This document shows positions 38,207-47,482 of a DNA stretch of 64,000 nt, one piece after another. A program made the translations under genes and the position numbers. A model generated the notes under the pieces. That model was not told the DNA's origin. It was given only the letters and a program-made list of their open reading frames with translations, and ran no database searches. Origin of the DNA: JBGAHD01 sp044226395 (GTDB lineage Bacteria > Pseudomonadota > Gammaproteobacteria > Xanthomonadales > Ahniellaceae); assembly GCA_044226395.1 (NCBI GenBank), contig JBGAHD010000007.1:62001-126000 (forward strand). Reading direction: 5' to 3'. Positions within the stretch are counted from its first letter, which is position 1, and every line of letters begins with the position of its first letter.

Positions 38207-38821
38207 TCAGGCCGGACGCAGTCGCCGCGTCACGCGCAACACGCCCGGCTCGCCAGGCACGTGATGCCGTTCGAAACCGAGCGCGTCGGTCACTTCGAGC
38301 ATGCCGCCGTTCTCGATCAGCACGTCGCCATAGATCGTCACCAGGCCGCGACGACGGCACCAGTCGACCAGGCGACTCAACAGATGCGTGCCCAGACCGT
38401 GGCCTTGCAGCAGGCGACCGATGATGAGCCCGAACTCGGCGTGACGACCATCGTCGTCGAGCCCCACGCGCGCCACGCCGCCGATCAAGGCCTGGCCGGG
38501 CGGCAGCGGCTCGGCCACCACGAGGGCGAAAGCGCGCGCCGGATCGAGATGGGTCAGCGACACCGCGTGCGCGGGCGTGAGTTCCTTCAGCGGATGCATG
38601 AAGCGCAGGCGCACTTCATCGGGCGACAGCAGTGCGAAGGCCGCGCGCAGCGGTTCGGTGTCGAGCGGTTCGATCGGGCGCACCACGAGTTCTCGGCCAT
38701 CGCTCAGGCGCAACTGCTCGCGCCACGGGCCCGTGCGCTCGCGCGCGAAGCGCGGGCGCATCAATCGTTTTTCGCCAGGTCGGCGCATCGGTCGGGTGAG
38801 TCGGGAAACCGTTTTCTTCAT
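38207..38821 (-). CDS. GNAT family N-acetyltransferase
   Basis: The 204-residue protein has a basic N-terminus, then a GNAT domain resembling the C-terminal acetyltransferase of protein acetyltransferase Pat: LVVRPIEPLDTEPLRAAFALLSPDEVRLRF, EFGLIIGRLLQGHGLG with the acetyl-CoA-binding QGHGLG loop, and DVLIENGGMLEVTDALGF. It may acetylate protein lysines or small amines. It stands alone between mfd and a VOC gene. Confidence 0.83.
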   Translation of the reverse strand: MKKTVSRLTRPMRRPGEKRLMRPRFARERTGPWREQLRLSDGRELVVRPIEPLDTEPLRAAFALLSPDEVRLRFMHPLKELTPAHAVSLTHLDPARAFALVVAEPLPPGQALIGGVARVGLDDDGRHAEFGLIIGRLLQGHGLGTHLLSRLVDWCRRRGLVTIYGDVLIENGGMLEVTDALGFERHHVPGEPGVLRVTRRLRPA

Positions 38822-38990
38822 GGCGGCGAAGCATGGCAGCGCCGTGGTGAGCGCTTACTCTAGCCGGCTTCGTGCAAGGCGTGGGCCGGGCGGAATGCGG
38901 TCTTCGACCGTCATGGCGCGGTCATGTCCCGGCGCGCGCGCCGCGAAAGTGTCGCGACGCGCCGCGCCGGCGGTTCTCCGGCGCCCGGGT

Positions 38991-39395
38991 TCAAGTCTGG
39001 GCGGCGAACTGCGCGAAGGTCACGAAATGGCCACCCGGTTCGCGATAACCCGTCTCGCGCGCGCCGTAGAAGGTGTCGCGGCGGGGCATGACGATGTCGA
39101 ACTTCGCCAAGGCCTGCTCCACGGCGGCCAGGTCATCGACCTCGACGAACAGGAAGGTCTGGCCCGCGCGCGTCGCCGCGCCGAGGTGCGGCATGTCGTC
39201 GGCGGCGCTGGCGTGGGTCTGATACATCACCTCGACATCGCCGCGCGTGAGGATGACGAAGCCCAGGTGCGCGCCATGCGGCACTTCGACTTGAATCTGG
39301 AAACCCAGCGCATCGCGCCAGAAGGCGAGCGCTGGTTCGATGCGATCGACGAAGAGCACGGGCGTGGAGCGTTTGATCGTGGCGGTGGTGGTCAT
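38991..39395 (-). CDS. VOC (glyoxalase/bleomycin-resistance fold) family protein
   Basis: The 134-residue protein has the duplicated beta-alpha-beta-beta-beta VOC layout: TPVLFVDRIEPALAFWRDALGF at the start, then LGFVILTRGDVEVMY, and a second module FLFVEVDDLAAVEQAL through ETGYREPGGHFVTFAQF. VOC proteins bind metals and act as lyases, dioxygenases or resistance proteins; the substrate cannot be inferred. It lies next to, and in the same orientation as, the AraC regulator, which might control it. Confidence 0.85.
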   Translation of the reverse strand: MTTTATIKRSTPVLFVDRIEPALAFWRDALGFQIQVEVPHGAHLGFVILTRGDVEVMYQTHASAADDMPHLGAATRAGQTFLFVEVDDLAAVEQALAKFDIVMPRRDTFYGARETGYREPGGHFVTFAQFAAQT

Positions 39396-39500
39396 GGTCG
39401 TTCCTGATACGGAGGTAGGTGGACTGAAAGCGCGTCGAAGCGCGGTGACGCCATCCTGGCCCAGCCGCGTGGCCGCGTCTTGAACGGATGCGACACGCGC

Positions 39501-40295
39501 TCAGTCGGCCGATTCGAACACCAGTTCGGTCGCGCGCAACGCCGGATCGCGCCACGCGCGCGGACTCAGGCCCACGTGCCGGCGAAACTCGCGCGAGTAA
39601 TGCGCTTGATCCGCGTAACCGGCGTCGAGCGCGATCTCGGCCAACGCGCGCTCGGGTGCGGCTTGCAGCGCGCGCAGGCCGTGTTCGAAGCGCAGGAAGC
39701 GCAGGTACTCGCGCGGCGCCAGGCCCAGGGCATCGCGCAGGCGACGTTCGAGCGTGCGCGCGGTCAGACCCGTGCGCGCGCTGAGGTCGCCGACGCGACG
39801 CGGCGATTCGTGACGCAGCCGCTCCAGCCATTGCACGAGGCCGAGCAGACTGGCATCGGCGGCGCCGCGGATCGGCGCGGCCAGATGCGCGATGGCGTCG
39901 CGCGCGTCGTCGAAATCATCGGTATCGGCCAGACGCGCCTGCAAGTCACGCCAGGCGCCGGGCGCATGCGCGTCTAGATCGAGCGTGCCATCGGTGAGTT
40001 GCGCCGCCGGCAGCCGCAATAGCGGGCCCGCCGCGCCGGGGCGCAGCCGCAGGCCCATCACGCGCATCGGCCCTTCGACTGGAAACAGCATCGCTTGTCG
40101 CTGCGGCCCGACCCAATGCGCGTGCAAGCCGTCGCGGCCAGGCTCGATGATCAGATCGACGCAACCATCGGGCAGAACACGCACGCGCATGCCCGGCAGC
40201 GCCACGCCATCGACCATCCACACGCAACGGGCCCACGGGCGCAGGGCCGGCGGCGGCGCGAATTCGCGATAGCGCAGGGTCTCGGGCACGTCCAT
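39501..40295 (-). CDS. AraC family transcriptional regulator
   Basis: The 264-residue protein (ATG 40295) has an N-terminal sensor of the DUF6597 type (LRYREFAPPPALRPWARCVWMVDG, then GLRLRPGAAGPLL) and a C-terminal AraC double helix-turn-helix: RTGLTARTLERRLRDALGLAPREYLR and LAEIALDAGYADQAHYSREFRRHVG. It binds DNA and probably senses a small molecule. The divergent CDF gene begins 50 bases away, so both may share a regulated intergenic region. Confidence 0.9.
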   Translation of the reverse strand: MDVPETLRYREFAPPPALRPWARCVWMVDGVALPGMRVRVLPDGCVDLIIEPGRDGLHAHWVGPQRQAMLFPVEGPMRVMGLRLRPGAAGPLLRLPAAQLTDGTLDLDAHAPGAWRDLQARLADTDDFDDARDAIAHLAAPIRGAADASLLGLVQWLERLRHESPRRVGDLSARTGLTARTLERRLRDALGLAPREYLRFLRFEHGLRALQAAPERALAEIALDAGYADQAHYSREFRRHVGLSPRAWRDPALRATELVFESAD

Positions 40296-40345
40296 GACCC
40301 GATGATAGACTCGGCGCCGCGATTCACACACCTGCCAGGTAGACC

Positions 40346-41254
40346 ATGGCCGCCAAGGGCGACTCCGTCAAAGCGATTTTCTTCGCGCTGGGCGCGAATT
40401 TCATGATCTTCGTGTCCAAGCTCGTCGCCGCGTTCTTCACCGGCTCCAGCGCGATGATGGCCGAGGCCGTGCACTCGCTCGCCGACTGCGGCAATCAGGG
40501 CCTGCTGTTATTGGGCCTGCGTCAGGCGAAGAAACCGCCGTCGCCGGATTATCCGCTCGGCTACGGCAAGGCGATCTACTTCTGGTCGTTCCTGGTGGCG
40601 CTGTTGCTGTTCTCGGTCGGCGGCATCTTTTCGTTGTACGAGGGCATTCATAAGTTCTCGCAGCCCGAGCCGTTGAAGTGGCCGTGGCTCGCGGTGGGCG
40701 TGCTGACCTTCGGCATCATCATGGAATCGGTGTCGATGGCCGCGTGCATGCGCGAGGTCAACACCGCGCGCGGCGATGCCAGTCTGTGGCGCTGGTTCCG
40801 CGACAGCCGTCAGAGCGAGTTGATCGTGATCTTCGGCGAGGATCTGGCGGCGCTGTTCGGCCTGATCTTCGCCCTGGTCGCGGTGTTGCTAACCATGATC
40901 ACCGGCAATCCGATGTTCGACGCCCTGGGCACGGTCGCGATCGGCGTCTTGCTGCTGGTGGTGGCGATCTTCGTCGCGGTCGAGGTCAAGGCGCTGCTGA
41001 TCGGTCAAAGCGTCGACCCGCAGGTCAAAACGCAGATGCTGCAGTTCCTGGAGCAACGTCCCGAACTCAAGCGCGTGTACAACCTGGTGACCTTGCAACT
41101 GGGGTCGGACGTGATGGTCGCGGTCAAGGCCGAGATGAGTCGCGACCTGTCGACCAAGGGCGTGGTCGATGAAATCAACCGCGTCGAAGCCGCGTTGAAG
41201 AAGCAGTTCCCGGAAGTGCGATGGTGCTTCTTCGAGCCGGATATCGAGGATTGA
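40346..41254 (+). CDS. cation diffusion facilitator family transporter
   Basis: The 302-residue inner-membrane protein has about five or six hydrophobic segments. The helix-2 metal site reads AEAVHSLADCGNQ. The matching helix-5 region reads FGEDLAALFGL, with Glu-Asp where many CDFs have His/Asp, as in the ZnT9-like branch. A cytoplasmic C-terminal domain (LEQRPELKRVYNLVTLQLG) follows. It exports divalent metals such as Zn or Mn by proton exchange; the metal is not determinable. A hairpin follows the stop. Confidence 0.88.
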   Translation: MAAKGDSVKAIFFALGANFMIFVSKLVAAFFTGSSAMMAEAVHSLADCGNQGLLLLGLRQAKKPPSPDYPLGYGKAIYFWSFLVALLLFSVGGIFSLYEGIHKFSQPEPLKWPWLAVGVLTFGIIMESVSMAACMREVNTARGDASLWRWFRDSRQSELIVIFGEDLAALFGLIFALVAVLLTMITGNPMFDALGTVAIGVLLLVVAIFVAVEVKALLIGQSVDPQVKTQMLQFLEQRPELKRVYNLVTLQLGSDVMVAVKAEMSRDLSTKGVVDEINRVEAALKKQFPEVRWCFFEPDIED

Positions 41255-41260
41255 GTTCAC

Positions 41261-41286
41261 ATTGGGGCCCGCGAGCGGGCCCCAAT
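41261..41286. terminator. palindrome between convergent genes, no T tract
   Basis: ATTGGGGCCC and GGGCCCCAAT form a perfect 10-bp stem around GCGAGC, between the CDF gene (stop 41254) and the minus-strand secreted protein (stop 41298). Its position suggests a bidirectional terminator, though no T run follows on either side. Confidence 0.55.
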
Positions 41287-41297
41287 GCCTGGCGCGA

Positions 41298-41726
41298 TCA
41301 GTTGGCGGCGCAGTCGGCCTGCGACAGGCGTTCCGCCGAAGGCGTGGCGCACATACACGAGACCGAGGCCGGCTCGCGTGATGCCGAGAGTTTCGTCTTC
41401 GGCCGCGATTGCGCGATCACCTCTTCCGCGGGGACCTTGTCGAACAAGCGATGCACGCTATCGGCGATGGCGACATCGTTCTTGCTCGCGAGCGCAAATT
41501 TGAGCGCGTTCAGTTCGCCGGCGGCCTCGGGCCATCGCTTGGCGATTTCATTGCGATGGCTCATGGCATCGCGGGCCATGTCTCGGGCGCTCTTGCTCTG
41601 CGTCACGCCATCATCGGCGGAACAGGAAGTGCCGTCGGCGCATTGAATCGAACAACGGCGGGCGGACGCGGCGGCGCTGAAGGCGAAGGCCGCGAGGGAT
41701 AGCACGAACACGGAAATCGCACGCAT
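41298..41726 (-). CDS. small secreted Cys-containing protein of unknown function
   Basis: The 142-residue product has a good signal peptide (ISVFVLSLAAFAFSAAASA) and six Cys, one (MRAISV... side) group CSIQCADGTSC near the mature N-terminus and CMC plus C near the C-terminus, suggesting disulfides in the periplasm. GAGGAG precedes ATG 41726. I do not recognise the family. It stands alone, downstream of the lipid operon on the same strand. Confidence 0.75.
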   Translation of the reverse strand: MRAISVFVLSLAAFAFSAAASARRCSIQCADGTSCSADDGVTQSKSARDMARDAMSHRNEIAKRWPEAAGELNALKFALASKNDVAIADSVHRLFDKVPAEEVIAQSRPKTKLSASREPASVSCMCATPSAERLSQADCAAN

Positions 41727-41819
41727 GACACAGACTCCTCGTTAATCAAGGGTAGTCTGTCGGCGCGTCGTCTCCCGCGCGGCTTGTTTAACACGAAGCC
41801 GCGCCATCTTGGAACCCCA

Positions 41820-42851
41820 TCAAGGCTTCACGAAGCGATAGTGCCCCACCAGCCACTCATTGCCATCGCGATAGCCGAACAGTTCCGCGCAGGCCATCCA
41901 GAACATGCGCCAGCGCTGATGCCATAGGCGCGCGTCGGCCGCGCCGTAGGCGCCTTCGAGCACGCGCAGCACTTCATCGCGATGACGGTCCTGATTTTCC
42001 AGCCAGTGATTGGCGGTCTTTTCGTAGTGCGTACCCGATACGCGCCATTGTTCCTCGATGCGCAGATCGCGCTGGAACCACAACAAGGTATCGGCCGAGG
42101 GCATCAGGCCACCGGTGAAGAAATAGCGGCCCATCCAGTTGTCATCGCCTTCCGCTTCGAACGGATAGAGCAACTCGCGATGACAGAAGATGTGCACGAA
42201 CAACTTGCCGCCCGGGCGCAGCCAGCGCGCGATGCGGCTCAACAGCGTTTCGTAATTGCGCATGTGCTCGAACATCTCGATCGAGACCACGCGATCGAAG
42301 CGCGCGGATTCCAACTCGAGCTGATTGACGTCGCGCGTGAGCACGCGCACGTTCTCGAAGCCGCGCGCGCGGCATTGCGCTTCGATGTGCTCGCGCTGCG
42401 GGCGCGAGTTGCTCACCGCCGTGATGCGCGCGCCCGGAAAGCGCTCGGCCATCCACAGCGTCAGCGAACCCCAGCCGCAGCCGAGTTCGAGAATGTCCAT
42501 GCCGTCGCGCAGTTCCGCGCGTTCGCCGTAGAGCGCCAGCATGGCGTCCTCGGCCTGGTCGAGTGTTTCGTCGCCGCGCGGGTAGTAGCAGCTCGAATAC
42601 TTCAGCCGTCGACCCAGGCACAGTTGAAAGAACGGCGGCGGCAGTTCGTAGTGTTGCTCGTTGGCCGCATCGGTGTGGATGGCGACGGGGCTGGCGCGCA
42701 GTTCGGCCAGGCGGCGTTGCGTGAGCTTCCAGGCGACTTCCAACTCGCCAGCGGCTTCCTCGCGCAGACGCGCCGCGCACAGGCGACGAATGCCCAGGCG
42801 CGTGAGCGGGTCGGGAATCCACCCGCGTTCACACCAATCGATCAGACTCAT
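41820..42851 (-). CDS. Cfa-like SAM-dependent methyltransferase (second copy, last gene of lipid operon)
   Basis: The 343-residue protein belongs to the mycolic/cyclopropane synthase-like methyltransferases: DAANEQHYELPPPFF, LKYSSCYYPRGDETLDQAED, SAM motif ILELGCGWGSLTLWMA, and SIEMFEHMRNYETLL. Compared with the Cfa in the same operon it lacks the long N-terminal domain and resembles the shorter coclaurine-methyltransferase-like branch that includes furan-fatty-acid methylases. It probably methylates an unsaturated acyl chain of a phospholipid. ATG 42851 lies three bases after the DUF1295 stop. Confidence 0.82.
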   Translation of the reverse strand: MSLIDWCERGWIPDPLTRLGIRRLCAARLREEAAGELEVAWKLTQRRLAELRASPVAIHTDAANEQHYELPPPFFQLCLGRRLKYSSCYYPRGDETLDQAEDAMLALYGERAELRDGMDILELGCGWGSLTLWMAERFPGARITAVSNSRPQREHIEAQCRARGFENVRVLTRDVNQLELESARFDRVVSIEMFEHMRNYETLLSRIARWLRPGGKLFVHIFCHRELLYPFEAEGDDNWMGRYFFTGGLMPSADTLLWFQRDLRIEEQWRVSGTHYEKTANHWLENQDRHRDEVLRVLEGAYGAADARLWHQRWRMFWMACAELFGYRDGNEWLVGHYRFVKP

Positions 42852-42854
42852 GAT

Positions 42855-43634
42855 TCAGCTCGCGGCTCGCGGAAACCAGGGGATGAACATACTGGTGCGA
42901 CGTTGATACTGGCGATAGCTGTCGCCGCGCGAGCGCAGCGATTGCGCCTCGACGAAAGGAATGCCCGTCACCCACAGCAGGCTGGCCAGCATTAGCACCG
43001 GGCCCAGCCACGTCAGGCCACTCCATGGCGCGCCCACGGCCAACAGCACGTAAGCGAACCAATGCAGCCATTCGAAGAAATAGTTCGGATGACGCGAGTA
43101 GCGCCACAAGCCGACATCGCACACGCGGCCCTTGTTGGCCGGATCGTGGCGGAAGCGCGCGAGCTGCGCGTCGGCGATCGACTCGCCGCTCACGCTGATC
43201 AGCCACACCGCGATCGCGGCGATGGCCCAAGGCGTGAATCCTTCGGTGGCATTGCCCGCCACCACCCAGAACGGCAGCGAGAACAACACGGTCAGGCCCG
43301 CCTGAAACACGAAGAACGCATACCACTTGCGCTGATCGTCGCCGATCGCGCCGCGCATGTAGGCGTAACGACCATCCTCGGTTTCACCGGCCACGCGACG
43401 CAGCAGATGCGTGCCCAGACGCAGACCCCATAGACCCGCCATCACCGCCACCAGCACGCGCGGCACCAGCGCGCCCGTGCCGATGTAGGCATACCACGCG
43501 GCCGCCGCGCCCATCAGATACGACCAGGCTACGTCGACATAGCCCGCATTGCGCGTGCGCCACGACAGCCACCACACCAAGGTCATCGCGACCCACGCGC
43601 CCAACGCGACTTGCGCGATCGGATGCAGGCTCAT
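42855..43634 (-). CDS. DUF1295 integral membrane protein (steroid 5-alpha-reductase/ICMT-like fold)
   Basis: The 259-residue protein has about six membrane segments and the DUF1295 signature near the C-terminus: VGLWRYSRHPNYFFEWLHWFAYV, GIPFVEAQSLRSRGDSYRQYQRRTSMFIPWFPR. The fold is shared with NADPH-dependent 5-alpha-reductases and isoprenylcysteine methyltransferases, so a reductive or methyl-transfer step on a membrane lipid is plausible. ATG 43634 overlaps the DUF2878 stop by four bases. Confidence 0.85.
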   Translation of the reverse strand: MSLHPIAQVALGAWVAMTLVWWLSWRTRNAGYVDVAWSYLMGAAAAWYAYIGTGALVPRVLVAVMAGLWGLRLGTHLLRRVAGETEDGRYAYMRGAIGDDQRKWYAFFVFQAGLTVLFSLPFWVVAGNATEGFTPWAIAAIAVWLISVSGESIADAQLARFRHDPANKGRVCDVGLWRYSRHPNYFFEWLHWFAYVLLAVGAPWSGLTWLGPVLMLASLLWVTGIPFVEAQSLRSRGDSYRQYQRRTSMFIPWFPRAAS

Positions 43635-44170
43635 GACAGCACCGGCGCCGCGGGCGCGGGACGCGTCAGGCGCACGGCGATCTGCGCGAGCAGCGGCGTC
43701 ATCACCGCCCAGGCCACGGCGAGCGCGAGCAGCGCGGGCCACGTCGGATCGGCGATGGTCAGCGCCGACCAGATCCGCGCCGCGATCCAATACGCCAAGG
43801 GCCCCGCGACCGCGCCGAGCACGCTCGCCAGCAGCACGCGGTTATGCAGGAAAGCCATCGAATGATTGATCGTCAGCGCGAAGCCCATCCACAAGCCGAC
43901 GATCCACAGCGGCGCCAGATGAATCGACGGCACCGGCGACGCGTAGCGCAACAAGCCCGCCGCCGCGAGCAGCGAATCGAGCACGAAGCCCAGCACCGCC
44001 GCGAGCACGAGCAGAATCACATCGGCGCGCTGCTGACGACTGGCGCGCAATTGCCACGCGGCGAACGGCGCGAGCACCGCGAAGCCCAGCCACCATTGGC
44101 CGTGCGCGGCGCCGCCGACGAAGGCCATCCAGCACAGCTGGAAAGCCACGGCATTCGCGATCCAGGACAT
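43631..44170 (-). CDS. DUF2878 integral membrane protein
   Basis: The 179-residue protein has about five hydrophobic segments (VAFQLCWMAFVGGAAHG, WWLGFAVLAPFAAW, VILLVLAAVLGFVLDSLLAAAG, HLAPLWIVGLWMGFALTINHSMAFL, LLASVLGAVAGPLAYWIAARIW). The WxxFxxTINHSM-like stretch is characteristic of DUF2878. Its function is unknown, but it travels with Cfa, DUF1295 and DUF1365 genes. ATG 44170 shares one base with the cfa stop. Confidence 0.78.
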   Translation of the reverse strand: MSWIANAVAFQLCWMAFVGGAAHGQWWLGFAVLAPFAAWQLRASRQQRADVILLVLAAVLGFVLDSLLAAAGLLRYASPVPSIHLAPLWIVGLWMGFALTINHSMAFLHNRVLLASVLGAVAGPLAYWIAARIWSALTIADPTWPALLALAVAWAVMTPLLAQIAVRLTRPAPAAPVLS

Positions 44171-45456
44171 TACAGCGTGGGCTCCAGGTCGGGCAGGAAC
44201 TGCGTTCGGCGATTGCGCGGCTTGGCGAGCAGCATCTGCACGTCGCCGATCGAGCGCTCGAGAAAGCCGCCCTCGCAATAGGCCAGGTAGTAGTGCCACA
44301 TGCGCACGAAACGCTCGGGATAGCCCAGCGCCGCCACGCGATCGAGATTGGCGTCGAAGCGCTCGCGCCAGCGCCGCAAGGTCACGGCGTAGCTAGGGCC
44401 GATGTCTTCCAGATGCACGAGTTTGAGATCGGTCGACGTCGCCACCGCCTGCATCATCGCCGCGATCGAGGGAATGAAGCTGCCGGGAAAGATGTAGCGC
44501 TGAATGAAATCGACGTTGCGGATCGCCTGCGCGTAGCGGTGATCTTCCAACGTGATCGCTTGAATCAAGCCCAGGCCCTCGGGCTTGAGCAGGCGCGAGC
44601 ACTGCGCGAAATAGGTCGGCAGGAACTGATGACCGATGGCCTCGATCATCTCGATCGACACTAGGCGATCGTATTCGCCGGTGAGATCGCGATAGTCGTT
44701 GCGCAGCAGGGTGATGCGATCCTCGAGGCCGGCTTCGCGCACGCGCGCGCTGGCGCGTTCGAACTGCTCGCGCGAAATCGTGGTCGTGGTCACGTGCGCG
44801 CCGTAGTGGCGCGCGGCATGCAAGGCGAAACCGCCCCAGCCCGTGCCGATCTCGACCACGCGCATGCCCGGCTCCAGCGCGAGCTTGCGGCAGATGCGGT
44901 CGAGCTTGCGGCGCGAGGCGTCTTCCAGCGACTCGTCCTCGCGCGTGAACACGGCGCAGGAATACATGAGGTTGTCGTCGAGCATCAGCTCGAACAACTC
45001 ATTGCCCAAGTCGTAGTGCGCCGAGATGTTGCGTCGGCTGCCGCGACGCGAATTGCGATTGAGCGCGTGCAAGCCTTTCAGGATCAGACCGCCCAGTCGC
45101 GCCAAGCCCGTTTCCATGCGATCGAGCAGTTCGCGATTGCGCACGAAGATGCGCACCAGGGTCGTGAGATCCGAGGCATCCCAAAGGCCGTCCATGTAAG
45201 CCTCGCCGACACCGACGCTGCCCGACAGCGCGACCACGCGAAACATCGCCGGATCGCGTACGGTGACCGTCACTTCCAAGGGCACGCGGCCGGGCAGGGG
45301 TTGGCCGAGCACGCTGCGACGCGTGCCTTCGACCAGGGTGATCTGGCAATCACGCAGCGATTCCAGCAGGGCCAGCATGCGCGCGCGGAACCACCGCAGA
45401 CGACGCCCGGCGGGTGCTTGCTCCACGGCCTGGGCGGGATTGGCGACGTTGCTCAT
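44170..45456 (-). CDS. cfa: cyclopropane-fatty-acyl-phospholipid synthase family protein
   Basis: The 428-residue enzyme has the N-terminal lipid-interaction domain (LGQPLPGRVPLEVTVTVRD, VGVGEAYMDGLWDASDL) and the methyltransferase domain: ISAHYDLGNELFELML, MYSCAVFTREDESLEDA, SAM motif VVEIGTGWGGFALHAA, and the catalytic-site SIEMIEAIGHQFL followed by FIQRYIFPGS. It transfers methylene from SAM to cis-unsaturated acyl chains of membrane phospholipids. It sits mid-operon, six bases after the DUF1365 gene. Confidence 0.92.
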   Translation of the reverse strand: MSNVANPAQAVEQAPAGRRLRWFRARMLALLESLRDCQITLVEGTRRSVLGQPLPGRVPLEVTVTVRDPAMFRVVALSGSVGVGEAYMDGLWDASDLTTLVRIFVRNRELLDRMETGLARLGGLILKGLHALNRNSRRGSRRNISAHYDLGNELFELMLDDNLMYSCAVFTREDESLEDASRRKLDRICRKLALEPGMRVVEIGTGWGGFALHAARHYGAHVTTTTISREQFERASARVREAGLEDRITLLRNDYRDLTGEYDRLVSIEMIEAIGHQFLPTYFAQCSRLLKPEGLGLIQAITLEDHRYAQAIRNVDFIQRYIFPGSFIPSIAAMMQAVATSTDLKLVHLEDIGPSYAVTLRRWRERFDANLDRVAALGYPERFVRMWHYYLAYCEGGFLERSIGDVQMLLAKPRNRRTQFLPDLEPTL

Positions 45457-45462
45457 GCGGCC

Positions 45463-46236
45463 TCAACGGGAAGAGTTGGCGGGGTGATCGTATACGGGAT
45501 TGCGTCTAAGCCAGATCAACAAGGCCTGCCAATGAATGGCGGCGACGACCTTGAAGCTCATCATCGGAAAGCGCGCCAGCGTCGCCGCCAGATTGCGGGC
45601 CGTCAGCGGCAGGCGATCGAGCACCAGTGTCGCGTCGAACTCGGGCCCTTGCTCGCCGTTGACGTTCATGTGCACGCGCAATTGCTCGGCCGGCGCGCTG
45701 AAGCGCCAATCGTAGTGACGCGCCATCGGCAGGAAGGGCGAGACATGAAACGCCTTGTCGAAGGCGAAGGCATGCACGTCGCCGTGCTGGCGCGTGGCGG
45801 CGTCGAGCGGCAGCACGTAGGCGTGGCGCTCGCGCCAGGGCGTATTGGTGATCTCGGCGACGATGGTGTCGAGCGTCACGCCATCGGCGCGATAGCAGTA
45901 GTAGAAACTCACCGGATTGAAGCAGTAACCGAAATACCGCAAATGCGTGAGCACGCGGATCGGCCCTTCGGGCGCGCGACCGAGTTGCGCTCGAATGCGG
46001 TCACGAACGGCGTGCGCCAGCGGCACCTCGGGATCGCCCAGATAATCCGAACGGCGAAACTCGGCGACATTGCGCCGATTCACCGACCACAACCAGCGCC
46101 CCTCGAACACGCGATCGAGTTCGTCCAGATCGAGATAGAGCTGGAACATCCGATAGCGAAACGCATGCGCGCGCGGCGCGAAGCGTCGGTGGCGCACCCA
46201 GCCGCGGTAAATCGCGCTGGCCAGCGGCGCGTTCAC
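45463..46236 (-). CDS. DUF1365 protein
   Basis: The 257-residue protein shows the DUF1365 pattern: YRGWVRHRRFAPRAHAFRYRMF, FEGRWLWSVNRRNVAEFRRSDYLGD, LTHLRYFGYCFNPVSFYYCY, AEITNTPWRERHAYVL and DKAFHVSPFLPM. Its biochemistry is unknown, but it is almost always next to an FAD amine-oxidase-like gene and a Cfa, as here. The start is GTG 46236, overlapping the oxidoreductase stop by four bases (GTGA). Confidence 0.88.
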   Translation of the reverse strand: MNAPLASAIYRGWVRHRRFAPRAHAFRYRMFQLYLDLDELDRVFEGRWLWSVNRRNVAEFRRSDYLGDPEVPLAHAVRDRIRAQLGRAPEGPIRVLTHLRYFGYCFNPVSFYYCYRADGVTLDTIVAEITNTPWRERHAYVLPLDAATRQHGDVHAFAFDKAFHVSPFLPMARHYDWRFSAPAEQLRVHMNVNGEQGPEFDATLVLDRLPLTARNLAATLARFPMMSFKVVAAIHWQALLIWLRRNPVYDHPANSSR

Positions 46237-47477
46237 GGCCAACGCGTGCCCAGGGCCGTGGCCACATCGACGGCGCTGCGCATGCCGTCCTCGTGAAAAC
46301 CCCAGCCCCAGTACGCGCCGCAGAACCACGTGTGGCGCTGGCCCTGGATTTCCGCGCGGCGCTTCTGCGCGGCCACGGTGGCGTGGGCATAGACCGGATG
46401 GTGGTAGGTCATGCGGCGCAGGATCTTGTCCGGCGCGATCGCCTCGGTGCGATTGAGCGTCACCACCAGGGGCTCGGGCGCGTCGAGCGATTGCAGCAGG
46501 TTCATGCAATAGCTGACCGTGCAATGCGGATCGGGGCCGTCGGGAATCAGCGCGTTCCATGCCGCCCACGCGCGACGGTCGCGCGGCAATTGCGAGGCAT
46601 CGGTGTGCAGCACGGTGTCGTTGGTTTGATAGGCGATGGCGCCGAGCACGTCGCGCTCGGCATCGCTCGCGTCATCGAGCAAAGCCAGGGCCTGATCGCT
46701 GTGGCAGGCCATGACCACGGCGTCGAAGCGCGCTTCGCCGTTGTCCAGGCGCAGCACCGCGCCGCGATCGTCGCGACGCACGCCGCGCACGGGCGTGTTC
46801 ACGCGCGCCGTGGCGCGCCACTGGCGCGTCATCGCCGCGATGTACTGACTCGAACCGCCCCGCACCACGCGCCATTGCGGACGATCGTCGACCTGGAGCA
46901 TGTGGTGATTGGCCATGAACTGGACCAGGTAGCGCGCCGGGAACGACAGGATACGCGCCGTCGGCGACGACCACAGCGCCGAGGCCATGGGCACCAGGTG
47001 ATCGTCGCGAAACCCCGCGCCGTAACCGCCGCGTTCCAGGTATTCGCCCAGGGTCGGGCCGGGCGAATCGTCGGCCAGCAGATCCGGCGCTTTGCGATAG
47101 AAGCGCAGGATGTCGTGGATCATTCGCCAGTGGCGCGGCGAGAACATACGCCGCTTCTGCAGGAACAAACCGCCATTGGTGCCGGCGTTGTACTCCAGGC
47201 CCGAGCGCTCGTTGCGCACGGCGAAGGTCATCGTGGTCGGTTGCGAGGCCACGCCCAAGGTATCGAGCATGCGCGTGAACAAGGGGTAGTTGCCCGGGTT
47301 GAACACGATGAAGCCGGTATCGACCGCGTACTGGCGATCGCCGAACGCGATGTCGTGCGTGTGCGTGTGGCCGCCCAGGCGCGAGGCGGCTTCGAACACG
47401 GTGACCTCGTGCTCGCGCGCCAGCAACCAGGCCGAAGCCAGTCCTGAAATGCCCGAGCCGACGACGGCGATGCGCAT
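46233..47477 (-). CDS. FAD-dependent oxidoreductase (NAD(P)-binding amine-oxidase-like)
   Basis: The 414-residue flavoprotein starts with the dinucleotide-binding loop AVVGSGISGLASAWLLA and ends the Rossmann unit with VFEAASRLGGHTHTHD. LVPMASALWSSP and the C-terminal FCGAYWGWGFHEDGMRSAVDVA are typical of this bacterial subfamily, which is distinct from true amine oxidases. Related flavoproteins take part in converting methylated acyl chains to furan fatty acids, so an acyl-chain desaturase-type role is plausible. It begins five bases after the desaturase stop. Confidence 0.88.
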   Translation of the reverse strand: MRIAVVGSGISGLASAWLLAREHEVTVFEAASRLGGHTHTHDIAFGDRQYAVDTGFIVFNPGNYPLFTRMLDTLGVASQPTTMTFAVRNERSGLEYNAGTNGGLFLQKRRMFSPRHWRMIHDILRFYRKAPDLLADDSPGPTLGEYLERGGYGAGFRDDHLVPMASALWSSPTARILSFPARYLVQFMANHHMLQVDDRPQWRVVRGGSSQYIAAMTRQWRATARVNTPVRGVRRDDRGAVLRLDNGEARFDAVVMACHSDQALALLDDASDAERDVLGAIAYQTNDTVLHTDASQLPRDRRAWAAWNALIPDGPDPHCTVSYCMNLLQSLDAPEPLVVTLNRTEAIAPDKILRRMTYHHPVYAHATVAAQKRRAEIQGQRHTWFCGAYWGWGFHEDGMRSAVDVATALGTRWP

Positions 47478-47482
47478 CGCGC

